From: Eledone cirrhosa
Taxonomy: Eukaryota > Mollusca > Cephalopoda > Octopoda > Eledonidae
Length of the DNA stretch: 64,000 nucleotides
Reading direction: 5' to 3'
Assembly (NCBI GenBank): GCA_964016885.1
Contig: OZ024743.1
Location: 184,937,903 to 185,001,902, forward strand
Below the pieces are notes generated by a model. It had not been told where the DNA came from. It did no database searches and saw only the letters and a list, made by a program, of their open reading frames with translations. Of this stretch, positions 34,620 to 42,516 are shown one piece after another. The number at the start of each line of letters is the position of its first letter. The first letter of the stretch is position 1. The translations under genes and the position numbers were made by a program.

Positions 34620-36476
34620 TGTTTGGTTTTGAAAAGATGAACTGTGTCCATGTATATTATAAAAGTTTGATGCCAGGATGGGCATCCACCTATAAAATGT
34701 TGCTTTGGAAAGTTCATGATGAGTATGAAGCCTTTCATGGGGCCCACAAGGCTAACCCCTACCTACTTTAACAAAGAAAATTACCATAAAAAGTTTGTAA
34801 TAGAGAAAGAAAGAAAATAATTAGACATTTTTTTATAGTTTTGAATTTACTGGTTTAAGTTCAGTGTGCAAGCAATAGCTGCAGGCATGGCTGTGTGGTT
34901 AAGTGGTTCACTTCACATTGACATGATCTTGTGTCATATCCCACAGCATGATACTTTGAGCAAGTGTCTTCTACTATAGCCTCTAGCTGACCAATGTCCT
35001 GTCAATGAAATTGGTAGGCAGAAACTGTATGAAGCCCATTGTATATATATGTGTGTGTGTGTGTGTGTCATGTTGCTTTGCATTTGACATTGATAGTGTA
35101 CTCCATATGTGTGTGTGTGTGTGTCATGTTGCTTTGCATTTGATATTGATAGTGTACTCCGTGGTATTAATTTGTCTCCTGTAAACAGAAATCCCACGGC
35201 TTAGGAGTTAGTCATGCAAAGATTCCATAACTTACTTTAAAATTCTGCCTTTTAAAAATTTCAGCCAACTGATGCCAGCATAGAAAACTAGATGTAAGAT
35301 AATGATGATGGTGAATCAGTTTTTTATTTTTTTTTTTTTTTTGTTAATTTTAATTTGACCACCATTTTATTTTCCAGTGGTAATACAGCTGAAACTCGAG
35401 GAACTGCATATGTAGTATATGAAGATATATTTGATGCAAAGAATGCTTGTGATCATTTATCTGGTTTCAATGTATGTAATAGATACCTTGTGGTACTATA
35501 TTACCAAGCAGTTAAGGTGAGAATTTCCAGATATTTTCTTTTGCCATATCTTTTTTTATATTTTGTGAGTATTAGACTCAATGGATTGGAGCTGAAGGTA
35601 TTGGACCTCTGTTGGATACAGTGATGAGTGTTCCAACTGCTTGGAGCAGCCTGCTCATAAAGTTAATGTGGTATTTGGCTGAGAGCATTCCACTGATGTG
35701 TTCCCTTAATGTAATTATCAGGAAAACTGAGTATGATACGTTGTGTGACAAGGCTGGTCCTTTGAATAACAGGTACAACACACTTTTGCAAGTTGAGTAA
35801 ACTGGCACAATGTGAAATAAAATGTCATACTCAAGGTACAACATACTGCTGGGAATCAAACTCATGATCATGACCTAACACCCTAACCACTAAACCATGC
35901 ACCTTCACAAGTCATTGTAATAGTCTCTGTTTGTCACACTAGGTGCAGACAGGGCTGTTCATATAACAACAATGTAACGTGGTTGTTGGTTTATGTTGGA
36001 AGCAATGTAAATAACAGAAGTAGCAGAATGGAATACCAGGCTGGCAATATATAGCCAGCTCACCCAAAACTGCCTCTCTGGTTCTTTGAAACAAATGAGC
36101 TTATTTTAAAGAGTTCCTATTTAAATTAAAACATTGCAGCATAATTCTATATAAGAACCTTTTGTGTTACAAATACCATATTAATAATGAAATAATTTTA
36201 GTAAATCCTTCAAATTCTTCATTAATTAATTGAAATACAGTGTATTCCATCAGAAATACAGTTATAAAAGGGTTGATTCAATTTCAAACAACTTTCCGTT
36301 TCTATATTCTTGAAAATTTTCATTAATTTTCATATAAAAAATAAGTGATTTCATCATTATCTTCCTTATATATTTCTTTTTAGGCTTTCAAACGAATTGA
36401 CCAAGATAAAAAGAAAGATGATATTGATAAAATGAAAACAAAGTATGGATTAAGTACACCAGAGAACAAGAAATGA
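22308..36476 (+). CDS. SF3B6: SF3B6 / p14, U2 snRNP SF3b subunit (4 coding exons)
   Basis: Coding exons are 22308-22331, 24046-24164, 35378-35516 and 36384-36476, totalling 375 nt (124 residues plus TGA). The known family protein is a small RRM subunit of SF3b that contacts the branch-point adenosine and binds SF3B1 in the nucleus. The product carries RNP2 (ILYVRNL, residues 18-24) and RNP1 (RGTAYVVY, 55-62). Tyr20 corresponds to human Tyr22, the branch-adenosine contact. Blocks [38 protein letters not shown] and NRYLVVLYY match the human 125-residue protein almost exactly. The N-terminus (MAMGRKGN) is two residues shorter than human and the C-terminal tail diverges. The start has A at -3 and G at +4. 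All introns are GT-AG with phases 0, 2, 0. Intron 2 is 11.2 kb and filled with transposons. No canonical AATAAA was seen shortly after the stop. Identity is near certain; exon 1 rests on splice sites and the MAM start. Confidence 0.96.
22664..23495. mobile_element. foldback element in SF3B6 intron 1, split by a hAT-like MITE
   Basis: Long imperfect inverted repeat: TATAGAATACC, CGTGTGCTATCAAC, CCTCGGAGTTTT, GTGTTATCAAC and ACTAGATTTGTAGAAAA on the left recur inverted, in order, on the right (ending about 23493). Arms are about 270 bp. No transposase ORF. Confidence 0.78.
22939..23203. mobile_element. hAT-like MITE with perfect 8-bp target duplication
   Basis: 265 bp. Left end CAGGTCCCCAAC; right end reads CAGTCGTCTCCGACC as reverse complement. 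Flanking ATCTAAGA occurs at 22931-22938 and 23204-23211. CAG termini and an 8-bp duplication are hAT hallmarks. Subterminal CCGGCCCGCGG / CCGGTCCGTGA motifs resemble hAT MITEs. Confidence 0.85.
23745..23962. repeat. unnamed dispersed repeat (pair with 53690-53875)
   Basis: ACAAAACTGCAAAGGCATTT, CCTCATGGAGCTCCTTCATCA and TTTTATAGAGCAGCTCA have diverged counterparts at 53690-53875. Family unknown; may be a retroelement fragment. Confidence 0.5.
24046..24164 (+). CDS. SF3B6: SF3B6 coding exon 2 (RNP2 half of the RRM)
   Basis: Begins after ATTTTAG and ends at GTAAGT with two extra bases (phase 2). It encodes residues 9-47, including [20 protein letters not shown] and MYDIFGKYG, collinear with vertebrate SF3B6. 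Confidence 0.97.
24165..25202 (+). other. SF3B6: SF3B6 intron 2, 5' part
   Basis: AT-rich intron sequence with no recognised repeat until the LINE tail at 25203. Confidence 0.6.
25203..25420 (-). repeat. RTE-1-type tail and poly-T
   Basis: TCATCATCATCACCGTTTTA, CTTGCTCATGTTCC and TTTCTATGACTGGATACTC; ends near a pure T run of about 34 (25387-25420). Confidence 0.7.
25618..25828 (-). mobile_element. MITE-A copy 5
   Basis: TTAA (25614-25617) then CCCTTTTGATATCAAACC; interior TTCCATCATACATTTATG, CACCAGCTTAATAATGAG. It ends ATTAGAAATCATCATC where it abuts the LINE tail. Confidence 0.8.
26244..26579 (-). pseudogene. RTE-1 C-terminal domain remnant
   Basis: [40 protein letters not shown] and [19 protein letters not shown], downstream of the RT remnant in the same LINE copy. 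Confidence 0.88.
26956..27506 (-). pseudogene. RTE-1 reverse transcriptase remnant
   Basis: Two frames: [39 protein letters not shown] and [16 protein letters not shown] (27255-27506), then [31 protein letters not shown] and [14 protein letters not shown] (26956-27243). [17 protein letters not shown] and YADD are RT motifs, with the catalytic aspartates present. A frameshift lies at about 27243-27255. Confidence 0.92.
27537..27705 (+). repeat. unnamed dispersed repeat (sister of 17717-17935)
   Basis: Shares GAAACAAT.GAAAAAGTCAAC and TCTGCTAATAGCATTTGGAACT with the copy at 17717. Both are preceded by AAAAGGGTTAAA, the right end of MITE-A. Confidence 0.6.
27836..28949 (-). mobile_element. RTE-1-like LINE, second minus copy
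   Basis: Minus-strand remnants include [36 protein letters not shown] (27858-28193) and earlier parts of the ORF up to about 28949. More decayed than its neighbour and lacking the tail. Confidence 0.8.
28950..30803 (+). mobile_element. RTE-1-like LINE, plus copy interrupted by LINE-3
   Basis: Begins upstream of the RT ([47 protein letters not shown]). It is interrupted at about 29362-29875, then resumes [43 protein letters not shown] and [12 protein letters not shown]. It ends AACCCATGCAGACGTGGAAAG and ATGATGATCATGAT. It lies head-to-head with the preceding minus copy. Confidence 0.87.
29362..29875 (-). mobile_element. LINE-3 (CR1/L2-like) 3' fragment nested in RTE-1
   Basis: Minus strand encodes [40 protein letters not shown] and a [13 protein letters not shown] segment. 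This is the terminal LFxLxVSNTRGHxYKxxK...RVxxxWNxLP region common after the RT of CR1/L2-type LINEs. The tail is (TTA)n at 29362-29376. Confidence 0.8.
30804..31087. other. SF3B6 intron 2, unassigned AT-rich stretch
   Basis: No repeat or gene recognised. Confidence 0.4.
31088..31240 (-). mobile_element. MITE-A relic (copy 6)
   Basis: TATGTAAGAACTATTGAG, TACTTGATTATTTTCAAAAT and GCAGTGTTTTTCATTAG follow the family order; termini lost. Confidence 0.6.
31318..32245 (+). pseudogene. LINE-2 reverse transcriptase C-terminal half and end domain
   Basis: + strand gives [13 protein letters not shown], then [15 protein letters not shown] (the FADD box of RT palm motif C), then [11 protein letters not shown] long decayed C-terminal region follows, with MGFLQRVFG and ...GRRPKG-like segments up to about 32245. 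This is a non-LTR LINE distinct from RTE-1; I cannot assign the clade. Stops and frameshifts are numerous. Confidence 0.8.
32310..32440 (+). repeat. tail-like relic
   Basis: AGGTGATTAAAAGGGCTGAG, AAGGCATCCAGTAGTAAAATATTAC and ATGATGAGTATGATG belong to the same variant as 16345 and 34660-34760. Confidence 0.5.
32441..33242. other. intron 2, mostly unassigned; LINE-2 3' fragment 32895-33030
   Basis: ATCTATGAGCTTGGCTGGTCTTGC ... AATAAGTGGGCAAAAAATG repeats the end of the LINE-2 copy at 32100-32240. The rest is unassigned. Confidence 0.5.
33243..33570 (+). repeat. SINE-2 (tRNA head plus RTE-1 tail)
   Basis: GTGGTTAGAGCATTGGCC is a box A-like start and GGTTGTGAGTTCAATTCTC box B. A core follows (TTGAGCAAGACACTTTATTT), then the RTE-1 tail (TTAGGAAGGGCATCCAGCTG ... 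GATGATATA). This is a tRNA-headed SINE using a LINE 3' end. Confidence 0.88.
33716..33994 (-). repeat. RTE-1-type tail
   Basis: ATCATCATCATCGTTTAATG, GGCTGGATGCCCTTCC and ACTTTACAGTGTGGACTGGG. Confidence 0.85.
34007..34337 (-). repeat. SINE-2, minus copy
   Basis: Mirror of the 33243 copy: tail CGTCATCATTTTACGTCC first, core AAATAAAGTGTCTTGCTCAA, and head CCAATGCTCTAACTACTAAGCC at the high end. Confidence 0.88.
34363..34570 (+). repeat. SINE-2-type head, plus copy
   Basis: AGGCACATGGCTGAGTGTTTAG, box B GGTTGTGAGTTCGATACC, core GGCCAAGACACTTTATTTC. It lies head-to-head with the preceding minus copy across a TA run (34336-34352). Confidence 0.8.
34660..34770 (+). repeat. tail-like relic
   Basis: ATGCCAGGATGGGCATCCACC, AAAATGTTGCTTTGGAAAG and GGGGCCCACAAGGCTAACCC; same variant as 32310-32440. 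Confidence 0.5.
34885..35040 (+). repeat. SINE-3, plus copy
   Basis: GGCATGGCTGTGTGGTTAAG head, CAAGTGTCTTCTACTATAGCC core, TTGGTAGGCAGAAACTGTATG, then TA/TG repeats. Confidence 0.85.
35049..35161. repeat. two-copy tandem duplication with TG microsatellite
   Basis: A TG run followed by TCATGTTGCTTTGCATTTGA and ATTGATAGTGTACTCC occurs twice in direct tandem (about 60 bp each) with only one difference noticed in the shared part. Confidence 0.85.
35378..35516 (+). CDS. SF3B6: SF3B6 coding exon 3 (RNP1 half of the RRM)
   Basis: Begins after TTTTCCAG and ends at GTGAGA, phase 0. It completes the split Leu48 and encodes [15 protein letters not shown] through [13 protein letters not shown], nearly identical to vertebrate SF3B6 except near the end. 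Confidence 0.97.
35610..35912 (-). repeat. SINE-4, minus copy in SF3B6 intron 3
   Basis: tRNA-like head at the high end (CCCTAACCACTAAACC; box B complement AATCAAACTCATGATC), core AAATAAAATGTCATACTCAAGG, then body GACAAGGCTGGTCC, CCTTAATGTAATTATCAGG, GAGCATTCCAC. The uninterrupted TTAA at 35706-35709 is an empty site for MITE-A copy 2. Confidence 0.85.
36065..36273 (-). mobile_element. MITE-A copy 7 in SF3B6 intron 3
   Basis: AACTGCCTCTCTGGTTCTTTG to GTTATAAAAGGG and TTGA. Orientation and interior motifs match copies 5 and 13; the left terminus is eroded. Confidence 0.7.
36384..36476 (+). CDS. SF3B6: SF3B6 coding exon 4 (C-terminal tail and stop)
   Basis: Begins after TTTCTTTTTAG. It encodes AFKRID, a lysine/aspartate-rich stretch and [11 protein letters not shown], then TGA. 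This matches the layout of the human tail (AFQKMD, Lys-rich, KYGINT) with substitutions. Confidence 0.96.
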   Translation, partial: AFKRIDQDKKKDDIDKMKTKYGLSTPENKK

Positions 36477-36880
36477 TTTTCTATACACATTATGGACCAT
36501 ATATTCAAAAACAGAGGCTATCATAATGAAAAGAAAAAATGGAAATATATCTCATCTACCATTCTTCTCATCATAAACTTACAAACCTTCAACTTTATAT
36601 ACATAAATCATATCTCTGATTTTTAATTTTAGGTTGTTTTTTTTATTTCATGTAATACATTTTTTCCACATGAAATGTAAGTATCAAGGCATAAATACGA
36701 TGAAAGGGTGTTGAAAAGTTCTCAGCTTAACCCATTTCCCAAAAGTTTTCAACATCCCTTCATATATGTAGTGGGAAGATAGAAAGAAAGAAGAAAAAAA
36801 ACTGCCTTTCCTTTCTCTTTATTTGAACCCATGCTCATTCCATCATTCCAATGTCCACACCTATATTTAATACAGATGTC
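36477..36880 (+). other. SF3B6: SF3B6 3' UTR and flank
   Basis: AT-rich sequence after the stop. I find no exact AATAAA here; the nearest variants are AATACA near 36653 and ATAAAT near 36604 and 36689, so the cleavage site is undecided. It contains a mariner-like hairpin (36699-36773, listed separately). A LINE relic starts at about 36888, so the UTR probably ends before it. Confidence 0.5.
36699..36773. mobile_element. mariner-like hairpin MITE in the SF3B6 3' flank
   Basis: GATGAAAGGGTGTTGAAAAG pairs with AAGTTTTCAACATCCCTTCA about 24 nt later. The terminus resembles mariner-type ends; the internal part is nearly absent. Confidence 0.55.
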
Positions 36881-36887
36881 TATCTAT

Positions 36888-37195
36888 CTAAGGCGGTTAA
36901 AATTCCCGAGATCCATGGACGAGTTCTCTCCAGCGGTCTCTGTCCCTCATTATCGCTGCCATGTCCTGCGTCTCCAACAGACCAGTGTCTGTCCTTAGGG
37001 CATCAACATACGTTAACCTTGGTCTTCCTCTTCTAGTGTGTCCATGTAGGGGCTCCCACAGGAGCACTGAGTGCAATGTCAACTCTGGATGTCGGTGAGC
37101 ATGTCCAGCTAACCTCAGTCTCCTCTGTGTCACTTTTGAGCTGACTTTTGGGATGCTCCCATACAGCTCTGAGTTTTTCATCAGTGTATACAGAT
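36888..37195 (-). pseudogene. LINE-4 C-terminal ORF fragment
   Basis: Minus strand carries a single open frame: ELYGSIPKVSSKVTQRRLRL, AGHAHRHPELTLHSVLLWEP, GHTRRGRPRLTYVDALRTDT, AAIMRDRDRWRELV. This is the well-known (RRLRxAGHxxR...LLWEPxHGxRxRGRPxxTYVDxLxxDTG) end region of a non-LTR LINE group found in corals and molluscs. It differs from RTE-1 and LINE-2. No RT motif is attached here. Confidence 0.85.
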
Positions 37196-37272
37196 GTATG
37201 AAGGTTTAATCTGTTAAAAAAACAGATTTTATAAAAATCAATATTTGTTGAACAATTAATCTTGGTATTTAT

Positions 37273-37407
37273 CATATCGGTAGAGGGTCGGACAACATGC
37301 TTTGTAGCACAGAGTTACGCCCCTTCCTGATCTGAGTTCAAATCCTGCTGAGGTTAACTTTGCCTTTCAGTAATTGCTGGCCTTGTGCCAAAAGTAGAAA
37401 CAATTAT
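37273..37407 (+). repeat. SINE-1, plus copy with internal deletion
   Basis: ATCGGTAGAGGGTCGGACAAC, GAGTTCAAATCCTGC, then TTTGCCTTTCAGTAATTGCTGG. The GTCGATAAAATAAAG body is missing. Confidence 0.88.
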
Positions 37408-37744
37408 TTTTAATTATCAAAAACATAACCATTCCAATTTGAGCTGGCACACAAATTTAATATAATTTTATTTTATAGTTATATATCCCTTGAAAAAAAT
37501 CAACACTGCAATTATCATTTTTCCACTTAATTAGATTCAGTCAGATTGATTGTATTTCCATTGATGCTACTACTAAGATACATCTACTAAACGCTTGTTT
37601 GCACTACACTACTGTGTGGCTGCGAGACATGATATGTAGCCAATGAGAACGGTGAAATTATACAAGCTTTTGGTCTTGCTGAATCCTCCATGTTCATGAA
37701 TTGGATTTTGTGATAAATTCCAATATGTGAATGATGATAATCTC
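37408..37744. other. no feature recognised
   Basis: AT-rich; nothing assigned. Confidence 0.4.
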
Positions 37745-38200
37745 TCTATTAAGATGCCACAGGCTTCCTTTCCCAGCTCAAGTCAGAGAGGCTTGATCGA
37801 GAGGGTGGCAAAGGGCCAGATAGCATTACAATCTTTCTGTTCTGCTGGGGCAAGCCCCTCATCTGGGGTGCCACATGTGATATCTTCTCTAGCAACAACC
37901 TGTTGGATTTAGCCAACAGCTCAAGCTCTGCTGCTCGCCAGGCCAAAGAGGGCAAACTGTCGAAATATCAGCCTCTTTCTGATAGGTTTGTGGTTGAGCC
38001 TGTGGCAGCATAGACTTCTAGCATTCTTGGTGCCTGGACCACATCCCTACTCACTGCTATCGGAGCGGAGTTGGCTACCTGCAAGCATGAGCCATGGGAG
38101 GTGAAGTGGTTATTCCAGTGCCTCTCCCTTGCCATCCTCTGAAGCAATGTCTTCTCCATCCTGTCTGCTGGGACCACAAGGTGGACTGACCCTTGAACAA
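37745..38200 (+). pseudogene. LINE-5 C-terminal ORF relic (longest copy)
   Basis: + strand in shifting frames: DISSSNNLLDLANSSSSAAR, KYQPLSDRFVVEPVAA, then a stop, SSILGAWTTSLLTAIGAELA, and WEVKWLFQCLSLAIL. The order KYxxLxxxFxxxPVAxET, then a terminal RLSxAI-like box, is seen in retroelement-derived ORFs of many invertebrates. Its fragments recur at 15370-15580, 39560-39850 and 59255-59316. Confidence 0.6.
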
Positions 38201-39239
38201 TGAGTGGTAAATACAGATCACACATTAAACAGTATTTATTTGAAAAAGAAAGGATTGGGAAAATCAAAACTTTCCAAACTCATTGATAGGCACCAACGTA
38301 CATATCTTTTGATTAATCTATAATTATCATCCTTATCAACACCATAATCACTCTCAGTACCACCACAGTCACCATACTAGCATAAAATCCGTAAATCGTC
38401 GTCTATCAGACGTGCAGAGTTACCTACCTTTCCATGGAAGCACAATGCAAAATTTGAACGTATGACTATTTAGCTTCTGATAATGTTAATAATATTGGCT
38501 ACATAAACTTCGGTCGGGATTTTGAGAATAGAAGAGAAAACATCTATATGTTATGATAATCTTCGATATAATAATAATTGCACCATATAGAAAGGAGTGC
38601 TGCTTCTATTCTGACATAAGTCTGGTCAAGCAATCGAAATGGATATTAGACAAGGGGCAAAGAACCTTTTCACTCTGAAGATCCATTTTTAGCCTAAAGA
38701 AATAATTGAGACTATCAGAACCACATAATTTATTATAAACAAAATTACTTTCAAGAAAGAAAACAAATTTAGCTGGCATTTTTCTTACTTAATACAATTT
38801 TTTACTTTGAATTTTATCTAAAATTATTTGAATATAGTTAATTTTTGATGTCTATGATTGGTACTGGATATATGAACAAGCTGGAAAATTTGTGTTTACA
38901 TAAATCAATAGTTTGCATAAAAGAGCCCCTATTTTTTTCTTGATTACTGACATGTGGAAATAATGTATTTCTAGGATATAATAATATATTGTTCAATGTA
39001 GATGTACAAATGACACAGTATTAAATGTATGAGTAACTTTGGAGAAGTAACTGATTACAGAGACACATAGTGTTAGAACCTAGAACCTTGCCTAGCGAGT
39101 AAAGTTGCACCAATTAATCAAATATTGGCTTTTTTTTTTTTTCTTTTGCTGATTAATTGGTTTTGATAATCAGTCATTACTCTTTTCTTTTTATTATACT
39201 GGAATAGAAAAACCATGGATGACAGAAATTGGAAAAACA
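38201..39239. other. no feature recognised
   Basis: About 1 kb of AT-rich sequence with no gene; only a T run at 39130-39145. Confidence 0.4.
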
Positions 39240-39559
39240 TTTGATTCAACCTATTGAAATACATGGAAAACAGACATTAAATGGTGATGATATGATGTTA
39301 TTGGCTAGGGTACACAATCTAAGCCCACCATTGTAATATAACTATGTTCCTATTATTCAAATGTGCTGATCTACATGACTAAAAATTATTTGGAACTGCT
39401 CAAGGAGTGTCATTCCTAGTAGGTTAAAGGGTGTCAAAGTAGAAGAAAGATCTTCCTACCCACCTGAAAGGATATGGGATTAATTGATGTTTGAAAAAAG
39501 AATTAAGTTTAAAATAGATTCTCTAGATAAATAGAGTGTGGTGAGTTGACATGTTGTAG

Positions 39560-39850
39560 ATATCAGCAGCCTTTACCATTGCCACCCCAATAATACAAGC
39601 CCAGACAATGTGGAAGAATGCACTCTGGTGTGCAGAACCCTAGGTGCAAGATGCCTCATTGTCCCTGTGGACAGAATGGAGAAAGTATTATCCTAAAGGA
39701 TAGCAAAGGTGAGGCATTGAAATAACTATTCCAACTTGTGGGCCTTACTCCTGCAGGTAACCAACTCTAAAAGCAGTGATTAGGTAGGTGGTTCAAGGAC
39801 CAAGATTGCTAGAAGTTTCTGCTGCTGTTGTGTCAATGACAAATTGCATC
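39560..39850 (-). pseudogene. LINE-5 C-terminal relic
   Basis: CCTGTGGACAGAATGGAGAAAG and GGCATTGAAATAACTATTCC are the diverged reverse complement of the end of the 37745-38200 copy. Confidence 0.5.
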
Positions 39851-40081
39851 CATGATAAAGTGCATCCAGTACACTTTGTAAAGTGGTTTTGCTGGTGCCA
39901 CAATAAAACCCCCTCAGCACACTTTGTAAAGTAGCTGGTATTAGGAAGGGCATCCAGCCCTAGAAATCATGCCAAAATATAAAACATGAGCAAGGCATGG
40001 TCATCTGACTCATCTGGTTTCAGACTTTGGTGGCCCATCCAACTCATGCCAGTATGAAAAATGGATGTAAAATGATGGTGA
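39851..40081 (+). repeat. RTE-1-type tail
   Basis: TGCATCCAGTACACTTTGTAAAGTGG occurs twice in related form; TATTAGGAAGGGCATCCAGCC and AAAATGATGGTGA follow. Confidence 0.78.
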
Positions 40082-40134
40082 TTCCCAAGATCAGCTGAAA
40101 AATTAGAAAGTTAAATAATAAATTATTTAACACT

Positions 40135-40447
40135 AAACCACCTGAAACTGCCCCTTTTTCTATGATACAAAACTGTTTCAAATTGCTTATATCTATTTTA
40201 AAATCTTCCATCATAATTTTGTATAAGAACCTTTAAGCTATGTTCCAAACACCAACTTAATCATGAGAAATTTATCCTACCAAATTCTTGTTTATTTTCA
40301 AAATGATTTGAAAATAATAGGCAGTCATTCATTAGAAATATGGTAACAAAAGTATTAAAATTCCTCCAAATTCTTGATTATTTTCAAAATGATTTGAATA
40401 TAATAGATAGTGTTTTTCATTAGAAATATGGTTTCAAACAGGTTTAA
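40135..40447 (-). mobile_element. MITE-A composite (copy 8) with duplicated end
   Basis: One near-complete minus-oriented copy ends ATATGGTAACAAAAG. A second partial right end (TTCTTGATTATTTTCAAAAT ... ATATGGTTTCAAACAG) follows immediately. Confidence 0.75.
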
Positions 40448-40816
40448 ATTCTGTAACATAAATGACCTAACTATTTACAACACTAACCTCTGAAAAGTAG
40501 CTAGTCACCTGATCATCTACCATTTAGGTGAACAGCAAAATAAAATTCATATCAGTAATTAGTCAACAACAGGTCATAAAAACTAAGTTTTTCTCCAGTG
40601 AAGAATGTATCACTTAACATAGACCAGTGGTAAATGTAAGAGAGATTAATTCAGAGACAGAAAACAATCAGGAGGAGATAAAGACATATAAAATAGAACA
40701 CAACTGAGTGTTTCTCCAAGACAATCTGCTGCAAGCCAGAGATCAGATTTGTGAGTGGAACTAGGTTTTGACCAGACAGGTGATGTGGTAGTTGTAACTA
40801 TTTTACTTATGTACAG
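40448..40816. other. no feature recognised
   Basis: AT-rich, unassigned. Confidence 0.4.
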
Positions 40817-40984
40817 TTAAATAATAAAAGACACTGCATATGATTTTCAAATAATTTTGAATATTATCAAGAATTTGCATGGATTTAGCAATATTATTGA
40901 TTTTCATATTATTACATTGGTGTTTAAAGTATGATTTAACAAAACTTCTAATACAAAATTATGATGGAAGGTTTTAGATAAATA
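40817..40984 (+). mobile_element. MITE-A copy 9, left part (broken by Helitrons)
   Basis: TTAA at 40817, then AAAGACACTGCATATGATTT through ATGATGGAAGGTTTTAGATAAATA, where the Helitron begins. The family continues TATAAG/CATTTTAAAA; that continuation is found at 45984. Confidence 0.85.
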
Positions 40985-41085
40985 CTAGCAGAGGTACCCG
41001 GTATAACTCTCAATGGAGTAGTCATTCAAATGAACCAAAAGACTTCTGTTAAACGCGACTATAGAAGTAACAATTTATAGGTGTT

Positions 41086-41375
41086 GGCCCTAAAGAGGGC
41101 CTTTGAACGTTCACTTTGAAATATCTCTGCGGCGGTGTTGCCAGCAAAGACGAATCCGATGGTAACAATTTAAACTTGGTGGCCTTGAAGAGGGCCTTGG
41201 ATCGTTCACTCTTAAAAGTCCTAGTGGCAGAGCTGTCAGCAAAGACGACTCCGATTAGAGGTGGTGGCCCTTAAGAAGTCCTTCACACCTCTTTGGTGTG
41301 TCGTATTTGCTTTGCTTGTTATTTGAGATTGTAACCTAGAAAAGCATGTAACAGTCGGTGGCCACAAAAACGGCC
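41086..41375 (-). repeat. array of four histone-3'-end-like stem-loops
   Basis: Minus-strand hairpins, each 16 nt: GGCCGTTTTTGTGGCC (41375-41360), GGACTTCTTAAGGGCC (41281-41266), GGCCCTCTTCAAGGCC (41196-41181), GGCCCTCTTTAGGGCC (41101-41086). Spacing is 85-95 bp. Three are followed by ACC and the fourth by AACACC; the preceding bases are CCAA, TGAA, CCAA and CAAA. Between hairpins the units share GTCTTTGCTG and similar blocks. Confidence 0.7.
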
Positions 41376-41648
41376 TTGGCAAGATCACGCTGGAATGTCA
41401 AAAAAATGTGTAAATAAGATGGAGGGAAAAGTAGATTAATTAGGTTAAAACTACAGAACATCGATAGCAAAGCGTAATAGCAACATATAAATGCGTGAAA
41501 CGGAGACATTGAACATTTATAACGTATAGCAAAAGCAACCTCAGAGGCGTACGTGGTATTGTCAAAAGGGCAAAAATAGCACACGGATACAGCAAATGTA
41601 AGCACTTATACAAAGAAAAAAACGATTACTTGTTGGCGGATGGGGTGC

Positions 41649-42180
41649 CTACAAAACTTCCTTATAGACTATATTTTGGGTTTTCTCGAGAGTTGCAAAA
41701 GCAAATAGGTTATGTCGGCTCCCCACTCGAGAGCAGCCAACATATAGTTGACCATGGGAGAAGCACGGTTCTTCTAAATTAAGCCCTACGGCCATCAGCG
41801 TCTGACCCTGTGATTTATTAATCGTCATGGCGAAACTAAGAGGAAATTGCAGCCTTCTGAATGTGAAAGGAATGTCTTTACCGGATGGAATGAGAGGTAT
41901 CCTTGGTATGAAGACAGTATCCCTCGTACCACATCCTGTAAGTATTGTTGCCTCAATAACATTTTGGACGACCAGACGCGTGCCGTTGGAAAGCCTTCGG
42001 GGTTCCAAATTCCTGAGGAGGAGCATGACAGGGGCACCTTTCTTAAGTTGCAGTAAGTGTGGTGGCAATCCAGAAGGGTCTAGAAATTCTGTGGGGTAAT
42101 TAACAACTTCGTCCGGATCAGCCATAGAGTCAAGGGACTTGTAGTCTGCAAGTTTCAGGCAAGCACAGCGTAGTCGAAGG
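41649..42180 (-). pseudogene. Helitron Pif1-like helicase, C-terminal fragment
   Basis: Minus strand encodes ADPDEVVNYPTEFLDPSGLP, HLLQLKKGAPVMLL, RNLEPRRLSNGTRLVVQNV, FIPRIPLIP, FRRLQFPLSFAMTINKSQGQ and EEPCFSHGQLYVGCSR. These are the last helicase motifs of Helitron RepHel proteins (RNL...NGTR, QFP...AMTINKSQGQT, HGQLYVxxSR). Only about 160-175 residues of a normally >1000-residue protein remain. The nearby plus-strand frames are shadows. Confidence 0.95.
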
Positions 42181-42264
42181 AGGGGGTCGTAGTTAAAGTC
42201 CTAGAAATGCCACATAATGATGATCGCCGCTGTTCATTTTGCAGAAGTCGGCCACATCATTGCT

Positions 42265-42516
42265 CTAGGGTTTCAGTATTTCATGCAGCGGCGTCCCTGC
42301 TTCGTCAAATGGCGCATCATCCTTCATCCTTTCGAGCGCGAACAGTGGCATCCCTGCTTCGTCGAATGGCACATCATCCTTCATCCTCTCGAGCGCGAGC
42401 AGCAGCAGTTGTGGCAGCATCTTTGTTCCGTCGAAGTTCACACCGACTGTCATCCTCCTCCGCTCTTGTAGCTGCCGTCTGCACAGCATTCTGTGACAGC
42501 CTGATCGCAGTCGCAT
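42265..42516 (-). repeat. 57-bp in-frame duplication next to the helicase
   Basis: On the minus strand the frame reads ALERMKDDVPFDEAGMPL then ALERMKDDAPFDEAGTPL, a 19-residue unit repeated twice plus a partial. On + the unit starts at 42291 and 42348. Confidence 0.75.

Noticed and set aside
41336..41605. Histone coding sequence upstream of the histone-like hairpins
   Set aside because: The minus-strand frame shows no histone-fold motif of H2A, H2B, H3 or H4.
41827..42099. Plus-strand frames over the helicase
   Set aside because: The minus strand carries clear helicase motifs; these are shadows.
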